Assembly: GCF_019320115.1 (NCBI RefSeq)
Contig: NC_089587.1
Location: 84,988,384-85,052,383, forward strand
Reading direction: 5' to 3'
Length of the DNA: 64,000 nucleotides
DNA from: Miscanthus floridulus
Taxonomy: Eukaryota > Streptophyta > Magnoliopsida > Poales > Poaceae
Part shown: positions 33,047 through 45,822 of the stretch, piece after piece
Layout: each line of letters begins with the position of its first letter
How positions within the stretch are numbered: position 1 is the stretch's first letter
The notes under the pieces: model-generated
Databases searched by the model: none
Told to the model about the DNA's origin: nothing
What the model saw: the letters and a program-made list of their open reading frames with translations, nothing else
Translations under genes and position numbers: made by a program

Positions 33047-35539
33047 ACCTTTGCTAGTCCCTTAGCAAAGCTAAACTCAATAAATGGACCAGGAGTTGCG
33101 TCGATGCTTTCACTCCTCAAAAGTACACATGCGTTCAAACAAGAATTCTCCTCTAGATTAGAATGGACCGATCTGACTTTCAAACTTACCTATATTACCT
33201 TCAACCATGGGGCTTCTTAGCTTTCACTTGGGTCTTGAGCAAATGAAAGACAGAACGATCAAGTCAAGCACTATGTCTCAAGTTCTTTGCTCAACCATTA
33301 TTTCAGAGTTTTTTATAAGTTTTTCAAAATAAAACTTAGAGCTTCCATTGTATGGCACTATCAAGTCTCTCAATATATGTGGTATTTGTGGATCCTCACC
33401 AAGGCAATAGTGATGTTATGCCCTTTCTCTTCCCATAACTAAGGCTTATGTGAAGCTCATAGGAGTAGAGAATGCATAAAAGAGCATACTTGCAATACAT
33501 ATATTGTAAAGTTAAACCTCGGATCCAAAGAGAGTTGAGTCATAGAATCAAATCAAGATGTGCATGTGTGTGAATGTATGGTGGATATATATGGTGGCTA
33601 ACCTATTTCTCTCATGCTCCTTGAAAACATATCTCTCTTTTGAAATTGGAAACAACTTTGCAAGAAAACATGGGCTATCTTATTCATCTCTCTTTTTCTT
33701 TTTCCTTTTTTCAGGCGGGCATCTGAGTACCCATTGTTTTAAATATCTTGGACACTTGTCTATTTTTTTATCTCTCTTCTTTTTTATGAATAACTTTTAC
33801 ATAGCCCCATGCTTCTTTTCCATAACAAAACTTTTGAGAGATAGCAACAAGAACTTGGAGCATTTATTTAGTGGAAATCCTATCATGAATGTTTTTGGTG
33901 TTTTCTCTAGTGTAGGAGTGAAATATTTTTGGGTGAATCTAGATGGTAGGCATGTTTTTGCGCCTACCCCCAGTGTAGGAGTAGTGCATATGTGGGTGAT
34001 GTGTACGTGATCTTAATTTTAAGAGCATGACAAACCTCTCATAAGGGTCAACAAAGCTTGACTAAACTCAATGCAAAACAAGCAGCATATATGAGGAAGT
34101 TTTCCTAATCTAAATAACATATATGGCTTTGGTAGGAATTCAGGCTTTATCGTACAGGAGCTCATCATGAAGTATTTTTATGTTTTTCAAAAGATAAGTC
34201 TCCAAAACTTTAGTATCACTTGAAATAAGATAAACAGTAGCTCAGATCTTCTCACATCATATCCATTAATTACCTAGACTTAGATCAAGCATATGCTACC
34301 CACGAGTTTCAAGTTCAGAGTAAATTTTTATATCAAAACAGTCGAATCCAAAACTCGGGAGAATTCAAGGCTAAAAACTAGGTACTTGAAAGGAATTACA
34401 ATAGAGCAACTATTCATCATTTCCATTCAAGAGATTACTTTCAGAGTCATTTTATTTATTCGGCTCTTAAAAATTGAACTTAAAACTAGACACACACTTT
34501 TTATTTTGTTTTTCATATTTTTAGATCTCACCTTACAACATATATATATTTCTAACACAAAGAAAATTTTTTGTTTTCTTTTAGTTATGCATCTTTTTTT
34601 CTTTTTAACTACTATATATAGCAAACTTAGAAATAGTAAAACAAAAGGAAAAGAAATACTTAGCTAGATACATGGGGGATGCCTTTCCCCCAAGCTAGAT
34701 GTTGACGTGGTCAAATATTGAAGTTGAGTGATCCTTTTCAGAGCAGATTTGCCAACGGATGTCCCTCTCGTCCCGGGATGGAATGAGATGAAGACAACCA
34801 GGTAAACTTGCTCTTGATCTTGGCGCATCATCCTACAAAATACAAACAAGAATACCAAAACTCGTGGAATGGATTAGGATAAAGGGTTAGCAGTTAGCCG
34901 TCCTGAGATTAGTTGTTATTGAGGTTTAGAAATATTTCTGTTTTGGCATATTTCTAACAGGATGTTTACCTAATATATTTTTGGTTTTTCTTATTTATGA
35001 TATGCAGAACAGAAAAAATATATATCCATGGTATTTTTAATTTTTATGCCACCATAGTGAATATTTCCATGGGTATTCACACCGTAGATTTATTCACATG
35101 GGGCTTAGGATTTATAATGCAATGATGAAATGCAGTCATGAAACTTTTTATCTTTCTTTTATTAGCATAATATAAATGCAGGAAAGTAAATATGCTAAAA
35201 GGAATTCATGCAATGCTAGGAAGTAAATATGGATAACTACTGATATTACCTCCTGGAGAGGGTTCAAAATTTTAAGTCCTCCGGATAGGATTTCTCTCCT
35301 ATCTTGTTTATTTCTTGGGTGCATCTGTCGGTCTCGGAGATGGAGACCTTGATGGTTGCACCTCTTGTGATGGTGATTCTGATTATATCACTTTTTCCTC
35401 CACACCTGCTTCGTCTGTGGATTGGTCTTAGGCAGAGTAGATTTACCTTTCACAACTTCTTTAGGTTCTTCATCTTCTTCCTATTCATTCTTTGGGAGTT
35501 GATTCTTTTGGTTTTAGGATGATCGACGTCTCCTCCTAA
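33047..35539. other. Non-coding interior of the Athila-like element
   Basis: About 2.5 kb of AT-rich sequence lies where pol and the 3' UTR would be. Open frames such as 33558-34010 are hydrophobic low-complexity by-products of T-rich DNA. No polymerase motif is found. Confidence 0.6.
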
Positions 35540-35980
35540 AGCGGGACTTCTTCAGCTGCTCATAAGTGGTATAACTATTGAAATAACAGCATACCTTTTC
35601 TCTAAGGAATTGGAAGTGGACTTATCCAGATCCGACATAGATGATTGCGTTGGTGGTATTAAGGAACGGTCTTCCCAAGATGATGGGTGTATTATCTTCT
35701 TCTTCACCCATGTGTAGAACCATAAAGTCAACAGGGGCATAGTGATCATGTATTCTTACCATGACATCTTTCGCTATTCCCTCCAAAAATTGAATTGATT
35801 GGTCCACCATCTGTAATTTCATATATGTAGGGAATAAAGGTTTGTCACCAAATAAATATTTATACGTTACCTTGGATATTATGTTGACACTCGATCCAAA
35901 GTCGCAGAAGGTCTTATGGAAAATTCTTTGTCCAATGGTACACTCGATCATTGGTACGCCTAGATCACCCTTCTTTGCAA
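35540..35980 (-). pseudogene. Second retropepsin-like domain of the Athila-like element
   Basis: The frame 35951-35622 reads FHKTFCDFGSSVNIISKVTY, with DFGSS in place of the D-T/S-G active site, then VDQSIQFLEGIAKDV and IILGRPFLNTTNAI, the flap and hydrophobic C-terminal blocks of plant Athila-type aspartic proteases. A basic RFRRRRR segment follows. It sits just downstream of another protease-like domain. The reading is open across the domain but has no pol downstream. Confidence 0.75.
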
Positions 35981-36014
35981 GGAATGGTGAAGCGAGGAGG
36001 TGGTCGTACTCTGC

Positions 36015-36728
36015 TCAGAGTGTGTTGATCATGTTGACTGATTCTTTTTGTGGCTGCCTGACCTTGTTCTTCCTCCTTTTGTTCTTCTTCTTCTTGGTCA
36101 CTGTTGTCTCTTTGGATGGGTACATCATCTGCGGATGTCTAGGAGATTGCAGGATGCAGTTCTTGAAAGAAAACTTCTCCATTTTATCCTTGATTGTGAA
36201 GCAGATCTTGGCATTGTCCGCATAGATGATGGCTTCTGTGGTGCTTAGGAAAGGTCGGCCCAAGATAATGGGTGCCCTTACATCTCCACCTGTTTCCAAA
36301 ACCACAAAATCTACAGGAACATATGATTGTCCCACTCGAACAATGGCGTCTTTAAGAACTCCCTTAGGGTAGCAGAGTGACTGATCTGCAAGCTACAAAT
36401 GCATGTTTGTGTACAACAAAGTATCTCTATTAATTTAATCATAAATTACCTTAGGCATAATGTTCACACTTGCTTTGAAGTCACAGACAGCTTCTTGGAA
36501 AATGTGAGGTCCAATGGCAATGGGAATGACATGTCTCCTTGGATCGCTCTTCTTTTCTAGCAAGATATAATCTATCCACCTTTCCGTCGATGGTTGTATA
36601 TAGTAGTATGTTGTATTATGAATATCGACAAGATTTGCAGTTTCTAGATCTTTCGGTTGCCTCAAAATCTTACCTTTATCGGTCGAAGGAACAGCTGCGG
36701 CCAGCTGAGCTATTTGTGATTCTATCAT
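36015..36728 (-). pseudogene. First retropepsin-like domain and gag/protease linker of the Athila-like element
   Basis: The frame 36728-36435 carries a gag-tail-like IAQLAAAVPSTDKGK and then CDFKASVNIMPKVIYD, where the catalytic DxGAS motif has Lys for Gly. After a frame change, 36335-36015 gives YVPVDFVVLETGG, IILGRPFLSTTEAIIYADN and a Lys/Arg-rich tail. The active-site substitution and the frameshift make it inactive. Its relatives are Athila-type retroviral aspartyl proteases. Confidence 0.75.
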
Positions 36729-36743
36729 TTTATTGAAGCTATG

Positions 36744-37007
36744 CTAGTTTTTAATGGTAGAAATGAAGCTATCCATTCTATTATTTGTGTTTTCTAAGAT
36801 CTTATCATTGGAAGCTAATTTCCTAGATAAGCTCTCCATAATTTTAGCATGGCCATAAATTAATTCTCTTAAGGGTGGCTGATTAAAATTATTGAAATTA
36901 TTACCTTGAGGGTTACCCTGGTAATTACCTTGGTAGTTCGGCCTATGTTGCTTATTCCATCCTTGATTTTGTTGAGGACGAAAGTAGTTGTTGTTGACGA
37001 AGTTCAC
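36744..37007 (-). pseudogene. gag: Gag C-terminal part of the Athila-like element, downstream of the insertion
   Basis: It reads YFRPQQNQGWNKQHRPNYQG, an Asn/Gln/Gly-rich linker, and a coiled-coil-like SLSRKLASNDKILENTNNRM segment. The reading resumes in frame across the 5-bp target duplication with the part at 51516-52360, so the break is due to the inner insertion alone at this point. A stop precedes the next protease-like frame. Confidence 0.75.
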
Positions 37008-40000
37008 TGTAACAGAACCGACCAATTATACGAAATTAAGTAAGAAAATCATCCGCCAGGGCAGACGATTTAGCAAACTTAAGCCCGTATAACCCGGTAG
37101 TCCGTGAAATCGCGAAGGATTTCAAACTAACTTCCATTCCAGCCAAGATCGTAATAAGTTTAGCGGTCACCATCACATATTACATAAAAGTTCATAGTCT
37201 CAGATACATCAGAGTTTCATCATAGTTATTACAAAACCAGTTCGAATAAAAGTAGCGGAAGTCATTTGTTCAAACCACACACACTCACGCGGAGTTTTAA
37301 TATAGTGCCAGCGAATGATCATCTCCAACAAAAGCATCAGACGAGACGTAAGGAATGCCCATGCCCATGGTCCTAAGCATCACCCATCACAGGATAAAGG
37401 CAGCTGATACAGTAGCCGTAATACATCTGCCCATCTGCAACAAGTGGGAATAAAACCCTGAGTACGAGAAGGTACTCAGCTAGACTTACCCGACATAACC
37501 AAAAATAAGCGACACCAAGGATTATGAAGGGCTTTATAGTAGGGTAGCTGACTCATTTGCAAAAAGAAGCATTTTTAGCATTTCAAGAACTTCTCGAAAA
37601 GCTTTATTGCCACGTTAATTATTATTAACGTGTCGACTAGATTTGCACCTATACTAGAGTAAACAAGTGATTAAGCAGATAATGATAACCAATGATCATT
37701 AAACAACTTCCATACTGTCATATTCATTATAACTGTCCAAGTGTTCCATAACATTTACTATGATGAAGTAACTCAAGTCAAGTGCTCACTATCCAGGAGC
37801 GATGGCGATTCGAATCGATTCCTAACCAGCTGGTGATTTATTCCTTACACAAACCTCACTCACCCGCTAAAGTGAGATATTGATCATCGAGTCAACTTTC
37901 TAGGAATCTCGAGTTTGCCAGGAACCACATGTACCTGGGGGCCGACCGACTGCACTTTGGTCTTATCATCTCGCCCTCGTGTCCTACCACACCTGCTCCG
38001 GCACAGTGCGTTGCGGGCAATCTACTCGGCCCGAAAAATCTCCCAGCTTCGCGGTCGGAAGGTACTTTATCCAGCTAGCTAAATGTAAGGCATGCGTTCA
38101 ACATGACTCGAGGCCCAACAACGGTCGGTCCTTAATCGACACAGATGGAAAACACTACAGTCTGAAACTCTGCAAGTCTCCATCCGGTCTCAATTTCATT
38201 TAACGCTTAGTTATACCATGACTTCATAGTCATCCAAGCAGATCCAGGTAACCACCTATAGCTCGCAGGTGACAGGAAATCACCCGACTTCTACCGGTCT
38301 AAGCCAGCTAAGCAATGACTCGACTGCGGATACCAGGGTAACAAGGATATAGTATAACAAAGGTAAACAAGGTATAATGCAGCAACGGTTGCAAACAACT
38401 CCTGAACGTAATGCATCAATTAAGTAAAGCATTTAATTAAATAATTGCAAACTGGGAGAAAATGCTCTGGGGCTTACCTCTCTCGAAGGAGCTCGGACGG
38501 TGATAGGGGCACTCCGGAAGTTCCTCAACGTCCTCCTCGTCGGCTTCTGGCACTTCCTGCGGCTGCACCTCGAACTGCTCCTCGGGCTCCTTGGGTATGA
38601 TGACTGGGTTCTCGATTTGCGATCCTATATGATGCAATGCGCGTAAGTGATTATGCAAACAGTGCATCAAATGAGATGAATGCAATGGATATGTTTAAAT
38701 GCAAGGTAGTCAACATCATCCAAGAAACTATACTACAAGCACATGTCATCTACTGCATTCTCTTCTACTACTAATATGTTAAGCCAACATATCTTATGAA
38801 ATGCCTCAAAGATACACCAAAGCTATTATTATTAACTAACCTTGTATTAAAGAGGATTATTTTATTTCCTTTTTACTTAGGGATACAACAGAAATCTATA
38901 TTTTTGGTGCTTATAAAAATCTGAGAAAATTACAGTAGCATGGTACTACTCTAATTAGCCTACCATCAGATTTTCATGGTGTTTGAATGAGTGAACCAGT
39001 CTACACAAAAATCACAAACTATGGCATGATTTTGTACATAAAAATACTTTGAACTGTGAAAAGTGTCAAACAACAGAATTAATATTTTTCCTAGGTTCTT
39101 CATAGCATACAATGACTGTACAAAAATTATCACATGCATGTTTTATACAAAATTTGTTCTCTAGCAAAAATAACAAAAATCAGCCATTAAAGGTACTTGA
39201 ACTACACCTAAAACTTTTCCCACAGCACATGCATGAAACATATTTTTCCTAGGAAGTACATGACATAAGAAGATTATCAAACTTGAATTCATATTTTTCT
39301 GAAGCCTATAGATTTTTCTACACATTTTTCAAGTTGTCAGCAATATACATGATTAAATAAAATCCGACAGAAAAGTATCCCAAAAATGATATGCAATAAT
39401 TTTCCCAAGTAGATCTGATGCTAAGGAACCTAGCAAAATTTGTTTCAACAAATTTGGATCAAATTTGAGCACCCAAACATTTTTCAAACCATTTCAGATT
39501 TCAAATAATAAAGAATAAATGAAAACAAATAATTTAAACAATGCTGGGCCGGCCTGCGGGAAACAGCTGGCCCATGGCGACATCTGGCCCGCGCGGTCCG
39601 AGCGAAAAGGGAGCACGGTGGCCTGGCAGGGCCTCGGCCCACGGCCGCTTTCGGCCTGGCCGGCCTGGCTGGCTGAGGCAGAGTGCCTCGCCGGTGTGCG
39701 CGCTGGCGCGGCGGCGCGGCTCAGCCAGCGGCCGGCGGCCATCTCCGGCCACGACAGGGAGAGCTGGCGAGCGCACGGGATGTGCGAGGAGAAGGTGAGT
39801 GCGGTAGGGTAGCTAGGCGAGGCTGGAGAGAAGGAAGACGGCTTCCATGGCGGCCGAGCACGGCGACGCCATGACCGTCGGTGGCGAGACGCGGGGAGGC
39901 TCGACCTGTGCTCAGAAGGCGGCACAAGCTCGAGCGTGACTTGAAGGAAAGCGAGACAGAGTTGCGGGCGCGAGGAATCGGGGAATGGCGCGGTGGTGCG

Positions 40001-40923
40001 GGAGCTCGACGCCGGCGGAGCGCGTCGGCGAGCTCGGCAGCACGGGCGCGCGCTGCTGCTGTTGCTGCGCTTGAGGGAGCGGGAGTGTGAAAGGAGGTGC
40101 GCAACGAGGGCAGCAGATGTAGGCGGGCGCGTGGGAGCGGGTTCAGGCCGCGGCTGCCATGCGGCGTGAGTTGCCAGCACAAGGCGGCCACGCGGCGGGC
40201 GTCGCCTGACACGGTCAGGAGCGTGGCGCGGCGAACGGCGCGGCGCGCGAGAAGGAGCCAGCGCGTGGGGCTGGGCTAGGCCGAGGCGAGGTGGGCTGGC
40301 GCGGGAGGCGTGCTGCTGCGGGCGGCTTTGCTGGCGCGCTGGGCCGGCTTCGGCAGGCGGGCCAGAAGCGAGGCGGCGGCCCGCGAAGAAGAAAGATCCT
40401 TTTCCAAATAAAATTTTTCAAGGAATTTTTAAATGCCATCTTTCAAATATTATTTTGAGCAAGAAAATGACCTCTTTTGAAAATGTACCAAAAATGAAAG
40501 TTGCTTAGAATTTATTTCTCTACAACTTTGCTTTTATGATCAAAGCCAAATTCTTTATAGATTTTGAATTGTAACATCAAAGTCCATGTTTAGCTCAAAA
40601 CCCTAATTTTTGGAATTTATTTTTGAAGCCAAATTTTGAATTAATTTGAATACAAACATTGCTCCAAAAATTTAACTAAACATTGCTAGATGATTTACAA
40701 TAGTAGCCAAACATGTTTTACTAACCTAGCAAGAAAAATTCAGGGCAAAACAATTCTTAAACAGGTGTATGCAGCATTCAGGTTTCACGTATGTTTCAGA
40801 TGTTTCAAAGCAATGTTTCAATTGTTATTCACATGATTAAGCATGTATGATTTGGATGCTTGATGATGCATGATATGCGTGATTCGCAGTGCCTAAATGC
40901 AGGCAGAACACCGGGGTGTTACA
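37008..40923 (-). repeat. 3' LTR of the chromodomain-type element (3,916 bp)
   Basis: It is nearly identical to 47603-51510. The first 290 bp show eight differences, all transitions. It contains a GC-rich block at about 39540-40400 that differs sharply from the AT-rich remainder. Confidence 0.95.
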
Positions 40924-43603
40924 GCCCTCCCCCCTTATAAAAATCTCGTCCTGAGATTTGGGTTATGAACCATTTGTTATAAAAATCTTCATAAGCTTTT
41001 TGTAGATACTCTCCTGTTTCCCAAGTTGCATCTCCCTCATCATGATGATCCCACTGTATCTTGTATGTTTTCACCATACTATTCCGAGTAGCATGTTCCT
41101 TCGTGTCTAACACTCGGACTGGTTGCTCACGATACACCAAATCTGATTTGAGTTGAATACCTCGAGGTTCTATTCTTTCCTCCGGAACACGCAAACATTT
41201 CTTGAGATGTGATACATGGAAAACTAGGAAAACTGTACTCATTGTCTCAGGTAACTCTAACTTGTAGGCTATCGGACCTCTTCGTTCCAAGATCTTGTAT
41301 GGTCCTACGAATCTCGTGGCAAGCTTTCTTCGGATTCCAAACCTTTTCTTCTTCATTGGCGTGACTTTCAGATAAATATAGTCACCAACTTCAAACATAA
41401 GGGGTCTCCTTCTTCTGTCTGCATAGCTTTTCTGACGTGATTGGGCCGCTTTCATATTCTGCTGAATAATATGAACTTTCTTCTTGGCTTCTTCTACAAA
41501 GTCAATGCCATAATACCTTCTATCACGAGGCTCGACCCAATTTAATGGTGTTCTACATTTTCTGCCATATAAAGCTTCGAATGGGGCCATCTTGATGCTT
41601 TCTTGATAACTATTATTATAAGAGAACTCAGCTAACGGTAACCATGACTCCCATGATCCCTTGGAAGACAATACATAGGTTCTTAACATATCCTCCAAAA
41701 CAGCATTTGCTCGTTCAGTCTGACCATCTGTCTGAGGATGATAAGCGGTACTATGAATCAAACTAGTTCCTAAGCCTTTGTGTAAATGTTCCCAAAAGTG
41801 AGCCGTGAACTGTGAGCCTCTATCAGACACTATGGTCTTTGGTATACCATGCAACCTCACAATTTCTGCGATATACTTCTCGACATATTGAGGTGGTCGA
41901 TAATCTGTTTTGATAGGCAAGAAATGAGCGGTCTTGGTAAGACGATCCACAATTACCCAAATCGAATCATATCCTTTTGGGGTAGTGGGCAAACCCGTGA
42001 TAAAATCCATACTGATATCGTCCCACTTCCAACTAAGGACTGATAAGGGTTGCAACATACCGGCAGGTTTCATGTGAATGGCTTTCACTCGACAACATGT
42101 GTCACATCTGACAACATAAGCTGTAATTTATTTCTTCATTTTGGTCCACCAATAGCGAGATCTTAATTCTTGATACATCTTACTACTTCCTAGATGGATA
42201 GATAGCTTAGAAAGGTGAGCTTCATCCATGAGTTTATTCCTAAGCTCTCGATCCTTGGGAACCACAAGACGATTGTCAAACCACAACACGCCCTGTTCAT
42301 CCACTTTAAAGTGTTGAGACGGCTTTTCTTTTATTTTCTCTTTGATGTGGAATATCCCCTTGTCAGTTTTCTGGCCTTCTATTATCTTACTTTCCAAATA
42401 GCAACTAATCTGAATACTATGTAACACAACAGGATGCATTAGATCGAACCCATCTTCAAGTAATGGCTGCACATTTAAATAATGTGACTTTCTGCTCAAA
42501 GCATCTGCCACTACATTGGCTTTACCAGGATGATATTGCACATTCAAGTTGTAATCCTTTATCAATTCCAACCATCTGCGCTGTCTCATGTTTAGCTCTG
42601 GTTGGGTAAAGATATACTTAAGACTCTTGTGATCCGTGAAAATATTGCACACATTACCAAGTAGATAATGTCTCCAAATTTTGAGGGCGTGCACAACCGC
42701 AGCAAGTTCAAGATCATGTGTTGGATAGTTGACCTCGTGCTTTCTCAATTGACGCGATGCATAAGCTATGACTCTCCTTTCTTGCATAAGAACACAACCC
42801 AATCTAGTCTTCGATGCGTCGTAAAACACATCAAATGGTTTCTCGATATCTAGTTGTGCTAGAATAGGAGCAGTGGTCAATAGTTTCCACAAAGTGTGGA
42901 AAGCTGCTTCACACTCCTTTGTCCACACAAACTTGTGATCCTTCTGTAGGAGGCTTGTCATCGGTTTGGCGATCTTCGAGAAATCTGGTATAAAGCGACG
43001 GTAATAACCCGCTAGTCCTAAGAAACTTCTTATCTCAGGAACTGTGGTCGGTGCTTTCCAATTCATAACTTCTTGCACCTTACTTGGATCGACTGAAACT
43101 CCATTCTCTGACAGAATGTGACCAAGGAAAGGAACTTCCTTCAACCAGAATTCACATTTGCTAAACTTAGCATACAATTGATGATCTCTAAGTCTGGTCA
43201 AGACAGTTCTCAGATGCTCTTCATGATCTTTCTCATTCTTAGAGTACACCAGAATGTCATCGATGAATACTACCACAAATTTATCCAATTCTAGCATGAA
43301 AACTGTATTCATCAAAAACATAAAGTATGCAGGAGCATTTGTCAAGCCAAAAGACATGACAAGATACTCATACAACCCGTATCTGATGGAAAATGCAGTT
43401 TTCGTTATATCCTGTGGCCTAATCTTAATCTGATGATAACCGGATCTCAAATCTATTTTTGAGAACACCTTGGCCTTGGATAATTGATCAAACAGAACAT
43501 CAATATGTGGCAAGGGATATTTTTTCTTGACGGTCACAGCATTGAGTGGCCTATAATCTACGCACATTCTCAACGTGCCCTCTTTCTTCTTTTTCACAAA
43601 CAA
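40919..43603 (-). pseudogene. pol: pol: reverse transcriptase, RNase H, integrase and chromodomain-like tail
   Basis: The frame 43603-42128 opens with the RT region [20 protein letters not shown]; the catalytic motif is [13 protein letters not shown] and RNase H has [11 protein letters not shown] and [10 protein letters not shown]. The integrase zinc region ([10 protein letters not shown] ... CDTCCRVK) spans a TAA at about 42128-42130. Frame 42088-40919 holds the integrase core: DFITGLPTTPKGYDSIWVIVD, then VSDRGSQFTAHFW and HPQTDGQTERAN carrying the D-D-E residues. The C-terminal end (VRVLDTKEHATRNSMVKTYK, then WDHHDEGDATWE) looks like a chromodomain, the histone-tail reader of chromoviruses. 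One stop splits pol, and a frameshift separates it from gag-protease. Confidence 0.92.
40924..40940 (-). other. Polypurine tract of the chromodomain-type element
   Basis: On the minus strand TATAAGGGGGGAGGGC lies directly before the 3' LTR. Confidence 0.85.
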
Positions 43604-45461
43604 AGCGGGACATCCCCATTCAGACTTGCTTGGCCGAATAAACCCTTTTTTTTAATAATTCTTCTAATTGCTTCTTCAGCTCAGCTAACTCATCTGGAGG
43701 CATTCGATAGGGTCTCCTTGAAATCGGAGCTGTTCCGGGGACTAGCTCAATTCCAAACTCAATCTCCCTATCTGGTGGAAGACCAGGTAGCTCATCCGGG
43801 AATACGTCCGGAAATTCACACACTACCGGAATCTGATGAATAGGAATGACTGTCGTAGCACATGTAACACTTATCAGGTCTGTTCTCCGAGGCAATGGTA
43901 CTTGGAAAGTACCCTCACCTAGGGGATCCTTAAGGGTAAGTACTCGACTTCCAGTATCTATGACTGCTCCCCAATCCTTCATCCAATTCATCCCTATAAT
44001 GACATCCAAGACTAACCCAAGCAAAACTATCAAGTTCACTCGGAACTTCCTGCTACCTAATTCAAGGGTTGCCCCTCGAACCATCTGGTTGGTCAAAACA
44101 TCAGCCCCTGCTGAGCTTATACGGTACCCATAACCCAATTCTGTGCATCGTTGTCCATGTTTCTATGCAAATGCTTGACTCATAAAAGAATGCGATGATC
44201 CAGAATCAAATAGAACAACTGCAGGGTTTTTGTTGATAGGAAACTTACCAGCAGTGACGGGCTCTCCCTCTGGAATTTCATCCACTGTCATACTATGCAC
44301 TCTAGCATTATAAGTCTGCTGCTTCTTCTTGGGCGGGTATGGATAAAACCTCGAGAAATGACCGGGCTGATCACAGTTATAACAGGGTCCTCTCACTGTC
44401 CCGGCAGATCCCATAGCTCCCTTGGAACTGCCTTGTACCGTAGTTGCGGCTGCTTTGTTGGGCTGTACTGCCATCTTGTATGGCTTTTGAGGTCCACGAA
44501 AATTCTGACTTCTTGGCTGAGGTGGCCTGAATCTAGCGCCAGGTGCCGATGGGCGATAAGGAGGACGACCTCCCATAGGTGCTCTAGCTTGAGACGGACC
44601 ACCTTCAAAGGCTCTCTTGCGTGTCTTGGCTACAGTGCTGGCATTGTTATTCTTCTCCTGCTTCAGACAGTCGCTGATGAAGTCATTGAATCTGACGCGG
44701 TTGTTGGTACCAACATGCTTTATCATTTTTGGATTGAGACCCCTCTTAAAACTGGCTATCCTTTTAGCATCTGTGTCAACCATGTCAGGAGCATAGCGAC
44801 ACAAGTTGTTGAAGGCATGCAGGTATTGCATCATGGTTTTGGTGCCCTAGTTCAACGCCAGAAACTCTCCCAACTTCATCTCGGTCAACCCTGGTGGAAT
44901 ATAGGCTCCACGGAAGGCCTCAGCAAACTCTCTCCAAGAAATCTGAGCATTTAGAGGGAAGGTAGTGTGATGGTGCTTCCACCACATTCCCGCCGGTCCT
45001 TGCAATTGAAGTGCAGCATACTCCATTTTTAGAATCTCCATCATCCTCAACACACGGAATTTATCTTCCATCGTGTTGATCCATTCCTCAGCATCGAGTG
45101 GCTCTATTGCTTCCTTGAATACTGGCGGCCTGGTGTCCATGAAATCTTTGAAGCTGCTATATTGGTTCACTCCCATGCCACCACCTTGATTGTTACCACG
45201 TTGAACGTTGTTGGCGATGGTTCGAAGAAGATCCTCCATGTTCTTCTGGGATTGTTCCGCGTTGCGCTGACTCCCGAGCAGCTGTGCGAGAAACATCTCG
45301 GGGGTAAATGGGGGAGGAGGTGGCAAATGCGGTTCGTGGGGAGGTTCATTGTCATTGCCGTGGTTTCCACCACCACCACCACCACCACCACCGGTCCCCG
45401 CACCGTTAGCACCGGGCTCAGCGGCCTCATACGTGGTTTGGCGAGTGTTTGTCATCTGCAT
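43604..45461 (-). pseudogene. gag: gag and protease of the chromodomain-type element
   Basis: One reading frame runs from 45461 to 43620 with TAG codons at 44847 and 44163. It begins with MQMTNTRQTTYEAAEPGANG and a Gly run. The capsid region follows (PPVFKEAIEPLDAEEWINTM, QGPAGMWWKHH), then the zinc knuckle CYNCDQPGHFSRF in which the last Cys is Tyr-Pro-containing sequence rather than a clean CX2CX4HX4C. The protease active site is FDSGSSHSFMS at about 44195-44225, and VIIGMNWMKDWGAVID follows. An extra A in the run near 43648-43656 shifts the frame into pol. Gag would package RNA and the protease process the polyprotein; neither is intact. Confidence 0.88.
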
Positions 45462-45822
45462 ATTTCAGCAACAAGTAACGATTGAGTGAAGCTGTAATAA
45501 TTGCGAGTGAAGGAAAAGTTTATGCCATACTGAATTTACTGGAGAGAATAAACTCATACAATAAAACAGAGGCATAACAATCGCATCCCGATTAAAACAA
45601 CAGCACTTAATCGAATTACTTCAACGGCAAACATCACGTCCATACAATCACATTGCCAGCATACATACACTGGACTTTTTATGCGTTCAGATATCGCATT
45701 CGAAAATCAAGTTCCAACCACATGCCAAGTCTCATACATTCGAAGCAACATACGATAGATTACATGCCAACAAAAGAAATGCCATCGCGATGAGACCTAG
45801 ATACTAGCGCAAGGCAACTAGC

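Noticed and set aside
39494..40439. Minus-strand ORFs of 163-228 aa inside the LTR, repeated at 50167-51026
   Set aside because: The two LTR copies have different frame lengths and frameshifts relative to each other, and composition is Arg/Ala/Pro/Ser-rich. Treated as GC by-products, though the block itself is listed as a finding.
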